A stretch of DNA of 20,612 nucleotides. It comes from a virus. The stretch spans positions 1-20,612 of IMG/VR virus record IMGVR_UViG_3300017765_000093. The stretch is one strand, 5' to 3'. Within the stretch, counting starts at the first letter, position 1. Each line of letters starts with the position of its first letter. Made by a program: the position numbers and the translations under genes. The notes below the pieces were generated by a model. It searched no databases, was not told where the DNA came from, and saw only the letters and a program-made list of their open reading frames with translations. This document shows, in pieces, positions 1 to 7,506 of this stretch.

Positions 1-1
1 A

Positions 2-3000
2 ATTTATGTAGGTAATGCAATGACTCAATGGTTTGTAGACGTTGTAGTAGTAGAATCTCAATATAGTTGTAATGCAGGATTAGCATTAGTTTATGTAGTT
101 GCAACTGAAGCAGAAGCTGACGGGATATATAATACAAATACTCCAAATACAAACGTTGCTGCTAATGTAGGTGAACCATGGTTTTTAGACCCATGTGTAT
201 TTGTATATGGTTGTACTCAACCAAACGCATTAAATTATAACCCATTAGCAGGAGTAGATGATGGTTCATGTATTAATATTCCGGGATGTACAGATTCAAC
301 ATCTGCAAATTACAACCCAGCAGCTACTTTAGATGATGGAAGTTGTGGAGGAGGGGGACCTATAGCATGTTCACCCGGTAAAGAGTTAGTAACTGTTCAA
401 ATTATGCTAGACCAATATGCAGGAGAGACTGGTTGGAATATGTATACAACTAGTGGTACTTTAATCCATGAACAACCAACTGGTTCTTATTCAGGACAAC
501 CAATGGGAGCTATTGTAACTAAATATCTTTGTATAGATTATGGTACACAAATACAATTTCAAATTGAAGATGATTTTGGTGATGGTTTAGGTGGAGCACA
601 ATTTGGAGGTATTGATGGAATGTGGGTAGTTTATACTGAATGTGATACTCTTTCACAAGGTATTGGAGATTTTGGTTCAATATATACTGAAGTTGCAGAT
701 ATTAATGAATGTGCACAAATACCAATATTAGGTTGTACAGATCCATCATATCAAGAATTTAATCCTATGGCAACTGTAGATGATAGTTCATGTATTACCT
801 TAAACGTGTTTGGTTGTATTGATACTAACGCTTTTAATTACAACCCAGCTGCAACAGCACAATTACAAAACCCTGGATGTGATAATATATTAAGATTAAC
901 TGATTGGGCTGATAATGGGTGGGCAGGTTCATTTTTAGTAGTAACTCAAGGAAATAATTGGTGGGGACCTTTTACATTAGAATCTAACGATTTAGTATTA
1001 GATACTATTATAAATTTTAACACAGCAGAAGAAATAAACACTTATTTTTATTCATTTGGTCAATCAGTACCAACATCAAATCAATGTAGATTTCAAATAA
1101 TTAATCCAGTAGGAATGGTTATTTCAGAAGGAGGGTCAAACTCATTTACAGATCCAATGTTATCTTACAACCAATTTGGTCAAATTTATGATGATATAGC
1201 ATTATGTGGAGATAATTGTATTCCTAAAATTTATGGGTGTACTGATTCTTTAGCAGTAAATTATGTTCCTCAAGCTAATACTACAGATAATTCTTGTTAT
1301 TATACACCTGGTTGTACAGATGCAGCTTATTTAGAATACCATACTCAAGGATTCACAGCTGATTATGATGATGGTTCTTGTATTACTTATGCAATTTTTG
1401 GTTGTATGGATCCATCTAAATTTAATTATGATCAGTATGCAACAGTTCAATGGACATCAGTTGTAGATCAAACAGATCCTTGTATCGCAAAAATATTTGG
1501 ATGTTTAGACCCAACTGCTTTTAATTTTGATCCTTTAGCCAACACAGAAGATTATTCATGTGTTCCTGTGATTTATGGTTGTATGGATCCAACACAATTT
1601 AACTATAATCCTTCTGCGAATACTGACAATAATTCTTGTATTTCATATATATATGGATGTACGGATAGTACTGCGTTTAATTACAATTTAAATGCGAATA
1701 CTAGTGATGGTTCATGTGTACCTATACTATCAGGATGTACAGATTCAACTGCAACAAATTACAATTTATTAGCAAATACAGATGATGGAAGTTGTATATC
1801 TTACTTATATGGTTGTACAGATAGTACAGCTATAAATTATAATAATTTAGCTAATACAGATGATGGTTCATGTATACCTTACATTTATGGTTGTACAGAT
1901 CCAACAGCATTTAATTATAATGCTACTGCAAATACTGATGATGGTGGTTGTGTTCCTTACATTTATGGTTGTATGGATCCTACAATGTGGAATTATAATA
2001 TATTAGCTAATACAGCTGATACTTGTATACCTTATGTTTATGGATGTACTGATCCTACAGCTTGGAATTATGATTCATTAGCTAATACTAATGTAGGATG
2101 TATTGCTTTTGTTTATGGGTGTACAAATCCATCAGCATTTAATTATGATCCGTTAGCAAATACTGATGACAATTCATGTGTTCCTGTTATTATTGGTTGT
2201 ATGGATGCTACACAATTTAATTTTGATCCAACAGCAAATACACCTTCAGGTAATTGTATCCCTTATATGTTTGGTTGTATGGATTCAACAATGTTTAATT
2301 ATGATCCACTTGCAAATACAGATAATGGAAATTGTATACCATTTATTTATGGTTGTACAGATGCAACAGCATTAAATTACGATCCTTTAGCCAATACAAA
2401 CGATAATAGTTGTATACCATTTATTTATGGATGTACAGACAGTACTATGTTTAATTATAATCCTTTAGCTAATACAGATAACGGATCATGCATACCATTT
2501 ATTTATGGATGTACTGATGCGGCTGCTTTTAATTATAATCCAGCAGCCAACACTAATGATAATTCATGTTGTTTAATTTCAGGTTGTACTGATTCAACAG
2601 CTTTAAATTATAATCAATTTGCTTGTTTTGATGATAATTCTTGTATAACAATAATAACTGGTTGTACTGACGTTTCAGCTTACAATTATGATCCAACAGC
2701 AAACGTAACAGATTCAACAGCTTGCTTGTATGATGCAGGTTGTTATGGAGGACCTGGAATACCATATTGGTTAAATGATCCTTGTTATGCTTGGGTAATT
2801 GATGTAGATGATTATTGTTGTACTACTGAGTGGGATAATATATGTCAATTAACTTATAATTATTGTGAAAATGAATGGCCTGAAGGTATAGATAATTTTC
2901 CTAAAAGAACTATAACTAATTCAGAAATATTAGTTTATCCTAATCCAACAAAGGGTATAATTAATATAATTACTTCAAAAGAAATAAAAATAGATATTTA

Positions 3001-3133
3001 TAATTCAATAGGTAAAAAAATAATAAGTAACTCTGAAAGTAAAGTAGATTTATCTAAATATCCTTCAGGAATATTTATATTATATATGGAATATAATAAT
3101 ACAATAATAAAGAAAAAAATAATCAAACAATAA
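2..3133 (+). CDS. Cys-rich DDGSC-repeat surface protein with type IX secretion sorting domain (5' partial)
   Basis: Residue numbers count from the first ATG at 20. The frame is open from base 2 to that ATG, so the true start probably lies left of the window. The protein has a partial N-terminal domain (1-63) and 23 repeats of the form GCTDxxAxNYNPxAxxDDGSC between residues 64 and 902. Two inserted domains interrupt the early repeats, at about 110-237 (with an EDDFGDGLGG motif) and 287-405. A Cys-rich module follows at 908-949 (CYGG, then DDYCCTTEWDNIC). The last 70 residues match the type IX sorting domain: YPNP at 973-976, then IYNSIGKK, LSKYPSGIF and a basic KKKIIKQ end. In Bacteroidota such domains send proteins through the outer membrane and anchor them on the cell surface. 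Repeats of this kind occur in secreted adhesin-like proteins, so adhesion or receptor binding is plausible but inferred. The gene ends with tandem TAA TAA. Finding this tail beside phage tail genes is odd. A tail fibre with a borrowed host tail is the main alternative. Confidence 0.85.
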   Translation: MYVGNAMTQWFVDVVVVESQYSCNAGLALVYVVATEAEADGIYNTNTPNTNVAANVGEPWFLDPCVFVYGCTQPNALNYNPLAGVDDGSCINIPGCTDSTSANYNPAATLDDGSCGGGGPIACSPGKELVTVQIMLDQYAGETGWNMYTTSGTLIHEQPTGSYSGQPMGAIVTKYLCIDYGTQIQFQIEDDFGDGLGGAQFGGIDGMWVVYTECDTLSQGIGDFGSIYTEVADINECAQIPILGCTDPSYQEFNPMATVDDSSCITLNVFGCIDTNAFNYNPAATAQLQNPGCDNILRLTDWADNGWAGSFLVVTQGNNWWGPFTLESNDLVLDTIINFNTAEEINTYFYSFGQSVPTSNQCRFQIINPVGMVISEGGSNSFTDPMLSYNQFGQIYDDIALCGDNCIPKIYGCTDSLAVNYVPQANTTDNSCYYTPGCTDAAYLEYHTQGFTADYDDGSCITYAIFGCMDPSKFNYDQYATVQWTSVVDQTDPCIAKIFGCLDPTAFNFDPLANTEDYSCVPVIYGCMDPTQFNYNPSANTDNNSCISYIYGCTDSTAFNYNLNANTSDGSCVPILSGCTDSTATNYNLLANTDDGSCISYLYGCTDSTAINYNNLANTDDGSCIPYIYGCTDPTAFNYNATANTDDGGCVPYIYGCMDPTMWNYNILANTADTCIPYVYGCTDPTAWNYDSLANTNVGCIAFVYGCTNPSAFNYDPLANTDDNSCVPVIIGCMDATQFNFDPTANTPSGNCIPYMFGCMDSTMFNYDPLANTDNGNCIPFIYGCTDATALNYDPLANTNDNSCIPFIYGCTDSTMFNYNPLANTDNGSCIPFIYGCTDAAAFNYNPAANTNDNSCCLISGCTDSTALNYNQFACFDDNSCITIITGCTDVSAYNYDPTANVTDSTACLYDAGCYGGPGIPYWLNDPCYAWVIDVDDYCCTTEWDNICQLTYNYCENEWPEGIDNFPKRTITNSEILVYPNPTKGIINIITSKEIKIDIYNSIGKKIISNSESKVDLSKYPSGIFILYMEYNNTIIKKKIIKQ
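209..2725 (+). repeat. Tandem Cys-rich DDGSC repeat array (23 copies, 78-bp phase in the regular part)
   Basis: I count 23 copies of a 20-28-residue unit starting GC[TM]D and ending in Cys. Copies 8 to 21 (about 1499-2581) run head to tail with a period of mostly 26 residues (78 bp). Their linkers are short and alike, such as IPFIY, IPYIY and VPVIY. Copies 1 to 7 are irregular and are split by two inserted domains. Copies 14 and 15 have lost one residue. Each unit has two Cys and several Asp/Asn, which suggests a disulfide or Ca-binding stalk; this is inference. The DNA copies differ from each other, so the array is not newly amplified. Confidence 0.9.
2921..3133 (+). other. Type IX secretion system (Por) C-terminal sorting domain
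   Basis: The segment encodes residues 968-1037 of the repeat protein. It has the family's order of features: a hydrophobic-YPNP start, a short beta strand, the IDIYNSIGKK strand-turn, the VDLSKYPSGIFIL segment and a short basic C-terminus. This domain is known to be needed for export by the type IX system of Bacteroidota and is usually cleaved or lipid-anchored at the surface. It is the strongest single clue to the host group. Confidence 0.88.
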
Positions 3134-3150
3134 TAATCAGTTTCTAGAAT

Positions 3151-3165
3151 AATTTTATATTTATA
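3151..3165 (+). promoter_or_regulatory. Candidate late promoter motif, copy 1
   Basis: AATTTTATATTTATA lies in the 55-nt gap after the repeat-protein gene, with the TATTTATA core ending 23 nt before the next ATG. The same 15-mer occurs at 13106-13120, and with two changes at 9336-9350. The core is the exact reverse complement of the T4 late promoter box TATAAATA, so its working strand is uncertain. AT-rich DNA gives chance hits. Confidence 0.45.
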
Positions 3166-3188
3166 TAGGAATAGCATACAATAAACAG

Positions 3189-4121
3189 ATGGCAAATAAT
3201 AAATTTTACGGATACACACCAGATTCTTCTAAAGAAAAAGAAGGTAATAGATTAGATTCTTTAAATCCATATGAATTTAAAAAGGGTATGGATTATGAAT
3301 TAGTTAAAATAGGATGTGCAAGATTACAAGAATCAACTCTTGAAGAAAGAATGAAAACTACAGAAACAGTTATTCAAAATCTAAATTACCACCCATCATA
3401 CTATTCTGGTCTTATCCATTATGAAACTCAATTTAGAAATTCTAAAACTAAACCTGCTTTTAAAAGTTGGTTAAAAGAATTTCATGAAGAAACTGCTATG
3501 AAACCTGTTTCTGAAAAAGATAGATTAAAAGAAGCTATAAAAAATCAAATAAAAAAAAATTTATTAAAAGAACAATCTGATGATTTTGAAGATTTTGATT
3601 TTGATGATGAATCTACTTCAAAAACCGCTTCTAAAGCTGGGGGTAAAAAAGGAAAAGGAGAAAAAGGATTAGATAAAGAAAGTGAAAAACTTTCTAAAGA
3701 AAAAGATAGTTTAAAAGATAAAATGTTTCCTTTAATGCAAGCATTTAAAGCTAAAAAGAAAGGAAGAAAAAAGTATGGTAAAGAAGAATACGAAGCTGAT
3801 TTAAAAAAGATAAAAACATCAGATAAATCTCCAGTAGCCACTGAAAAAGGAAATGATCATGTTACTGATAGGATTAAAGCTATTAATAAAAGGTTAGAAG
3901 CTATAGAAAAAGAAAAAGAAGACATTATTTTAAGAGAAAGAATGGATAAAAGAGAAGTAGCATCTACTATGATGGATAGACAAATTCATAAAGAATTACT
4001 TAATATAATTAAAGAAGCAGGTATTAATTTAAGAGAAGGAGCAGAATCTATAAAACCTTATTATGAGATAGCTAAAATGTCTTATATGGAAGGATTAACA
4101 GCAGGTATAAGACAATATTAA
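3189..4121 (+). CDS. Charged phage protein of unknown function, possible structural or core protein
   Basis: This 310-residue protein starts at the first ATG after the motif at 3151-3165. The N-terminal 110 residues look folded (FYGYTP, NPYEFKKGMDYEL, HPSYYSGL, FKSWLKEF). An acidic stretch follows (132-141, rich in Asp and Phe), then a Lys/Gly/Ser linker (145-178) and the basic block KKKGRKKYGK (189-198). The C-terminal half (226-310) is charged and helical, likely partly coiled coil. I recall similar N-terminal segments in marine T4-like phages but no proven function. It heads a run of four charged proteins, which would fit prohead-core or internal virion proteins. That is a guess from composition and position. 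Confidence 0.8.
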   Translation: MANNKFYGYTPDSSKEKEGNRLDSLNPYEFKKGMDYELVKIGCARLQESTLEERMKTTETVIQNLNYHPSYYSGLIHYETQFRNSKTKPAFKSWLKEFHEETAMKPVSEKDRLKEAIKNQIKKNLLKEQSDDFEDFDFDDESTSKTASKAGGKKGKGEKGLDKESEKLSKEKDSLKDKMFPLMQAFKAKKKGRKKYGKEEYEADLKKIKTSDKSPVATEKGNDHVTDRIKAINKRLEAIEKEKEDIILRERMDKREVASTMMDRQIHKELLNIIKEAGINLREGAESIKPYYEIAKMSYMEGLTAGIRQY

Positions 4122-4128
4122 ATTTATA
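4114..4128 (+). promoter_or_regulatory. Weaker copy of the candidate late promoter motif
   Basis: AATATTAAATTTATA matches the 15-mer at 3151 in 13 of 15 positions. It overlaps the stop codon of the preceding gene and ends 12 nt before the ATG at 4141. The overlap with coding sequence makes it less certain than the three intergenic copies. Confidence 0.25.
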
Positions 4129-4140
4129 AAATAAAATAAA

Positions 4141-4443
4141 ATGGCAAAAGAAAATTTAACAGAAAGATTCCAAGAACTAGCAGGTATTAAACCATTAGTA
4201 CATTTAAAGGAAGAAGAAGTAAAAGAACAATTCATGAATCGTATGGAATCAAATCCTATGTTAAAAGAAGAATTATTTACAGCGTTAGCAGGATTAGCAG
4301 GTGTTTTAGGAATGGCAGGAGTAACATCTCAGATTCAAATGGCTTTAGAAGACCCAGCAATTGCTGAAAAATATCCAGCATTAGCTAAAATATTTGGGTT
4401 TTTAGAAAAAATTGGAGGAGACGTAAGTAAAGGAATTAAGTAA
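4141..4443 (+). CDS. Small helical phage protein, unknown function
   Basis: This 100-residue protein is unrecognised. The N-terminal part is charged and helical (TERFQELAGIKPL, then a Lys/Glu-rich helix). The middle (about 43-62) is a short Ala/Leu/Gly-rich hydrophobic stretch (LAGLAGVLGMAGV), and the end is amphipathic again. The hydrophobic part is short for a firm membrane call and could equally be a buried helix. It starts 19 nt after the previous gene and is followed after another 19 nt by a basic 82-residue protein, so the three are probably co-transcribed. The start follows an A-rich leader without a Shine-Dalgarno sequence, as is common in Bacteroidota. Confidence 0.72.
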   Translation: MAKENLTERFQELAGIKPLVHLKEEEVKEQFMNRMESNPMLKEELFTALAGLAGVLGMAGVTSQIQMALEDPAIAEKYPALAKIFGFLEKIGGDVSKGIK

Positions 4444-4462
4444 TAAAAGATTAAAATTAGTT

Positions 4463-4711
4463 ATGAAGAAGTATTTTAAAAGGTTGTGGAACGCGCTTTG
4501 GGATTCTACAAATTTAGATGAAAAAGCAGAAGCAGCATTAAAAGAAGCGAAAGCTAGAATCGCTGAAATGAAAAAAGAACTAGCAGATGTTAAACATGCA
4601 GCTAAAAACACTGTTGCTCAAGCAAAAGATGTTGTAGATGCAGCTAAAGGGAAAAAAAGACGAGGAAGAAAACCTTATTATAAAAATAAAAAGAAAAAAA
4701 AGACTAATTAA
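4463..4711 (+). CDS. Small coiled-coil protein with basic AT-hook-like tail
   Basis: This 82-residue protein has an amphipathic N-terminus (KKYFKRLWNALWD), an Ala/Glu/Lys-rich helix (19-62) likely to form a coiled coil, and a very basic tail. The tail contains KKRRGRKPYYK (64-74) followed by KNKKKKK. The RRGRKP core resembles an AT-hook, which suggests DNA or RNA binding, perhaps charge neutralisation or DNA contact inside the head. That role is inferred from composition only. Similar basic blocks occur in the proteins encoded at 3189 and 8576. The gene lies 19 nt after the previous one and 20 nt before the next. Confidence 0.72.
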   Translation: MKKYFKRLWNALWDSTNLDEKAEAALKEAKARIAEMKKELADVKHAAKNTVAQAKDVVDAAKGKKRRGRKPYYKNKKKKKTN

Positions 4712-4731
4712 TACATTTAAAAAGAGAAAAA

Positions 4732-5247
4732 ATGAACTTAAAAGAATTACAAGACATGATTAAAGAGGAATTTACTTCCTTTATTAATGAACAACCAGGA
4801 GGCCCAATGGGGGGTCCAGCAGCACCAGGACCAGCAGGACCACCAATGCCATCTATTGATGTAGCACCAGGAGATGTAGATGCTATGGAACCACCAGCAG
4901 GAGGTCCTGATGGAGCTGAAGCTCAATTACAAAAAATATTCGGTATGCTTAAATCATATTTTGAAGGTGGTGAAGAAGGAATGGAGCCAGAAATGGATGA
5001 TATGGATAATGATGCAGGTGATATGGATGTAGATGCAGGAACAGATGAGCCTACTGATGTAGAACCAGCTGAAGATGATGAAGAAACTGTTGATGAAGCG
5101 TATGGTGAAACAACAGGAGGGAATGCAGCAAGCAATTCTGGACAATATGGAGGGGCTTATGGAGCTACAGGAGAAGATAAAGGTAATGCTCAATTACACG
5201 AAGGTTTTAAAACTCGTCTTCAAAAATTAGCTAACATAAGAAAATAA
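4732..5247 (+). CDS. Acidic, Pro/Gly-rich low-complexity phage protein
   Basis: This 171-residue protein is unrecognised. It starts with an amphipathic helix (LKELQDMIKEEFTSFINE, 3-20), then a Pro/Gly/Ala-rich segment (22-60), a short helix (62-78) and a strongly acidic Asp/Glu/Met stretch (80-125). A Gly/Ser/Tyr-rich linker leads to a basic end with HEGFKTRLQKLANIRK (156-171). The pattern of ordered ends joined by an acidic disordered middle fits an internal virion or scaffold-like protein, but no family was recognised. The next gene starts 4 nt after its stop, so translation is probably coupled. Confidence 0.75.
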   Translation: MNLKELQDMIKEEFTSFINEQPGGPMGGPAAPGPAGPPMPSIDVAPGDVDAMEPPAGGPDGAEAQLQKIFGMLKSYFEGGEEGMEPEMDDMDNDAGDMDVDAGTDEPTDVEPAEDDEETVDEAYGETTGGNAASNSGQYGGAYGATGEDKGNAQLHEGFKTRLQKLANIRK

Positions 5248-5251
5248 ACTC

Positions 5252-6802
5252 ATGACTCTTGATGAGTTAGTATTAGAATGGTCTTATAGAACTCAAAGGG
5301 GATATCCTAAGCTGGATAACCCTTCTGACGTTCTGATTTTAAAACAAATCTTAACAGAACTTAATTTACCAACAGATAATCTTTTAAAAAATTTAAAAGA
5401 AATGCCAAGTTATTTATCTAAAGGTGAATTAGAAAAATATAAAGATAATCCATCTAAAGATAGAATTTCTATTTTAATTAAAAAAATAGAAAATGATGAA
5501 GAATTAACATTAAAAGATGGAGGTACTTTTGTTGTTGCTAATAAAGAAGATGCAATTAATGATTTAATGGGAGATATACCTAAATTTGGTGTAGAATTAA
5601 TTGATAAAGATGGTAATAAAATAAAAACTAGTGATATACAAAAAACACCAGAATTTGGGGGCGCAGATAAAGTAAGTACTGATCCAGAAAATCTTAAAGT
5701 TAGAACAGATACAAAAGAAAGTTTAGTTATATTAATGTGTAATATTTTATCAAATGGGAGTAATTTAAAACCATTTAATACAAAATCTTTTATAGATAAT
5801 ATTAATATAATAAAATCATTTTCAAATAAATATAAAGATATAGAAAGTGAAATACAAGGATATATAGAAACATTACTTGATTTAGTAGAAAATTATGAAA
5901 ATCTTTCTACTAAGTCTAAAAGAAAATCAGAAGCTATATTTAATAATCCATATTCTATAGCAGTAGAAATATTAAAAACTTATCCTAAACCTAGATTTAA
6001 TAGAGGAGAAATATTTAATAAAATAAGAACAGAATGTTCAAGAATAACGGTTTTAGAAAAAGATAAATGGAATCCTGGAGATATTTATTTAGTAAATTTT
6101 GAACCAGAATTACCTATAGAAACAGATTCAATTGCTCCTTGGAATGATTTATTTGTAAATAATTGGGGAGATACAGATAAACCTTTAGTTTCAATTACAT
6201 TAAAAGAAGAAAAATATCAACCAGGTAGAGCTAAATCCTATTTAACTAAATTTGGAGATAAAGTTGAATATGATTTAAGTAAAGAAGAGTTAGAATGGGA
6301 TGAAGAAAATTATAAATCTGAAATTACAAGATTAAGAGAAATAGTTTCAAAATTAATAGAAGATGGAGGAACTGGATCTCCTAATGAAGTTATAAAAAGA
6401 GGAGATGGATGGGAAGGTAAGTTTTCAGAAGGTAGAGCAAAATTACAAGGTACATATGGTGCTTATAAATTATTAGAATTTATATTAAAACATCCAGAAG
6501 CTTCTATAGCAGGTTTATTTGCTTATGGTCAATCTATACCTGGAGATCCATCAGCTAATCCTACTTTTTTCAAATTAGTAGGAGGAAATAAAGGAGAATT
6601 AAAAGCAATTGAAAAATACCCTGGAGGTTCTAATACAGATTTAACCAAAGATGAACCTGTAATAATAACTGATACAACAAAATCAGCAAATATTACTATT
6701 TCAGGAAAATTAGATATTATTAAAGACGGAGAAATAGAACGAACTGAAGACGTAAGTAAAACTTTTAGAGGGGATTACGGAAGAGCAGTAGGAATTGTTT
6801 AA
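5252..6802 (+). CDS. Phage protein with possible PD-(D/E)XK nuclease-like core
   Basis: This 516-residue protein starts 4 nt after the acidic protein gene. The N-terminus (1-60) has LDELVLEWSYRTQRGYP, which looks like a separate small module. Charged linkers occupy about 60-150 and a helical region 150-265. At 271-330 there is DKWNPGDIYLVNF, a gap, then WNDLFVNNW and PLVSITLKEEK. A KWNPxDIW...ISLKK pattern of this kind is one I associate with degenerate PD-(D/E)XK nuclease folds. Here D277 and K318 could be active-site residues, but the usual acidic residue before xK is Thr316, so activity is doubtful. The C-terminal part (380-455) has GLFAYGQSIPGD and NPTFFKLVGG. Roles in DNA end processing, host DNA breakdown or virion structure are all open. 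Confidence 0.72.
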   Translation: MTLDELVLEWSYRTQRGYPKLDNPSDVLILKQILTELNLPTDNLLKNLKEMPSYLSKGELEKYKDNPSKDRISILIKKIENDEELTLKDGGTFVVANKEDAINDLMGDIPKFGVELIDKDGNKIKTSDIQKTPEFGGADKVSTDPENLKVRTDTKESLVILMCNILSNGSNLKPFNTKSFIDNINIIKSFSNKYKDIESEIQGYIETLLDLVENYENLSTKSKRKSEAIFNNPYSIAVEILKTYPKPRFNRGEIFNKIRTECSRITVLEKDKWNPGDIYLVNFEPELPIETDSIAPWNDLFVNNWGDTDKPLVSITLKEEKYQPGRAKSYLTKFGDKVEYDLSKEELEWDEENYKSEITRLREIVSKLIEDGGTGSPNEVIKRGDGWEGKFSEGRAKLQGTYGAYKLLEFILKHPEASIAGLFAYGQSIPGDPSANPTFFKLVGGNKGELKAIEKYPGGSNTDLTKDEPVIITDTTKSANITISGKLDIIKDGEIERTEDVSKTFRGDYGRAVGIV

Positions 6803-6814
6803 AAAATTTGGTTA

Positions 6815-6857
6815 CCCTAAAAATTAGTGGTACCCTACAACTGTAGGGGTTTTAGGT
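6815..6857 (+). terminator. Bulged GC-richer hairpin between genes (terminator or RNA control element)
   Basis: The 75-nt gap 6803-6877 holds a two-part stem. The inner stem is CCCTAC (6833-6838) with GTAGGG (6843-6848) around loop AACT. The outer stem is CCTAAAA (6816-6822) with TTTTAGG (6850-6856). A 10-nt bulge lies on the 5' side and a single G on the 3' side. A short TTTT follows the inner stem, so it could be a weak intrinsic terminator, but those bases also form the outer stem. The gap also repeats GGTTACCCT and GGTACCCT. An RNA regulatory element or processing site is as likely. Confidence 0.45.
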
Positions 6858-6877
6858 TGAAATGGCGAACCGGTAAT

Positions 6878-7252
6878 ATGACACAGTACAATCCAAAAAA
6901 CATAGAAGAAACACTGAAGCGAATGGAAAAAGCGGATGAGTTAAAAGGCATACACCGCTCTGGTACTAATATAATGTCGTTCTTTGATGATAATGATCAA
7001 GAACATGAATTACAAAAACAACAATCAGCAGCAGAAGTCAAAAAAGATGAATATCTTAAAAGTGTTGAATTATTAAAAACACTTATTCAAGAAAAAGGAA
7101 CTAAAGACGATTTAAACCGTATAATAGCAATTGGTCTTTTAATTGAAACTACAGACTTTCTTAATATACCTCCAGATCGTAAAAAAATGTTAAAAGAAAA
7201 TATGGAATGGTGTAATAAACAATATGAAAAATACTTGGATCCCCAAAAATAA
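6878..7252 (+). CDS. Small helical phage protein, unknown function
   Basis: The ATG at 6878 gives 124 residues. The longer in-frame start, GTG at 6827, lies inside the hairpin element and adds residues with no recognisable character, so I prefer the ATG. The protein is charged and mainly helical (IEETLKRMEKADELKG, a central Lys/Glu/Gln helix, and DRKKMLKENMEWCNKQYEKYL near the end). No family was recognised. The first 100 bases use more GC-ending codons (GCG, CGC, TCG) than the surrounding genes, which may mark it and the hairpin as an unusual patch. It opens a group of non-structural-looking genes before the sigma factor. Confidence 0.72.
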   Translation: MTQYNPKNIEETLKRMEKADELKGIHRSGTNIMSFFDDNDQEHELQKQQSAAEVKKDEYLKSVELLKTLIQEKGTKDDLNRIIAIGLLIETTDFLNIPPDRKKMLKENMEWCNKQYEKYLDPQK

Positions 7253-7265
7253 TTTACTATAATTA
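7251..7265 (+). promoter_or_regulatory. Very weak copy of the candidate promoter motif
   Basis: AATTTACTATAATTA matches the 15-mer at 3151 in only 11 of 15 positions, in the 34-nt gap before the ATG at 7287. It also holds a TATAAT string. AT-rich chance similarity is a good explanation, so this is listed only because it lies in an intergenic gap. Confidence 0.12.
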
Positions 7266-7286
7266 AATAAATAATAAAAAACAGTT

Positions 7287-7505
7287 ATGAAATACGCAAG
7301 ACAAACACAAGATGCCCTAGATAGATTAGATCAATCTTTAGCAACATTAAGAGGATTAATTAAAAGAGGACAAAATGAAGAAGCTCTTCAATATATGGAG
7401 CAAGGTGATTTAAAAGAAAGATTTGGAGAATTACAAAGTATAATTACTATATCATCTACAAATACCTTAGGAGCAAGTGGGATACAAAATTTAGGAGCTC
7501 TTTAA
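7287..7505 (+). CDS. Small coiled-coil phage protein, unknown function
   Basis: This 72-residue protein is mainly one helix (RQTQDALDRLDQSLATLRGL, then IKRGQNEEALQYMEQ and LKERFGELQSIITIS). The heptad-like spacing of Leu/Ile suggests a short coiled coil. The C-terminal 17 residues are Ser/Thr/Gly-rich and probably flexible. Similar short proteins occur in marine T4-like phages near late genes, as far as I recall, without known function. The next gene starts two bases after the stop (TAATATG), so the two are probably translated together. Confidence 0.75.
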   Translation: MKYARQTQDALDRLDQSLATLRGLIKRGQNEEALQYMEQGDLKERFGELQSIITISSTNTLGASGIQNLGAL

Positions 7506-7506
7506 T

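Noticed and set aside
2166-2375. A + strand frame inside the repeat gene
   Set aside because: It is an out-of-frame shadow of the DDGSC repeats, and its product is low-complexity.
1499-2581. Regular 78-bp repeats as a possible CRISPR array
   Set aside because: The whole stretch is one open coding frame, the period and divergence match protein repeats, and no short identical repeats separate unique spacers.
2553-2765. Minus-strand reading frame opposite the repeat array, and similar ones at 3545-3841, 4923-5135, 10697-10963 and elsewhere
   Set aside because: They mirror strong + strand genes, have repetitive Leu/Ile/Tyr or Ser-rich composition typical of AT-rich antisense, and no recognisable domains.
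6827-6877. GTG start adding 17 residues to the small protein at 6878
   Set aside because: The added part lies in the hairpin and has no family character, every other gene here starts with ATG, and 6878 offers an ATG right after the element.
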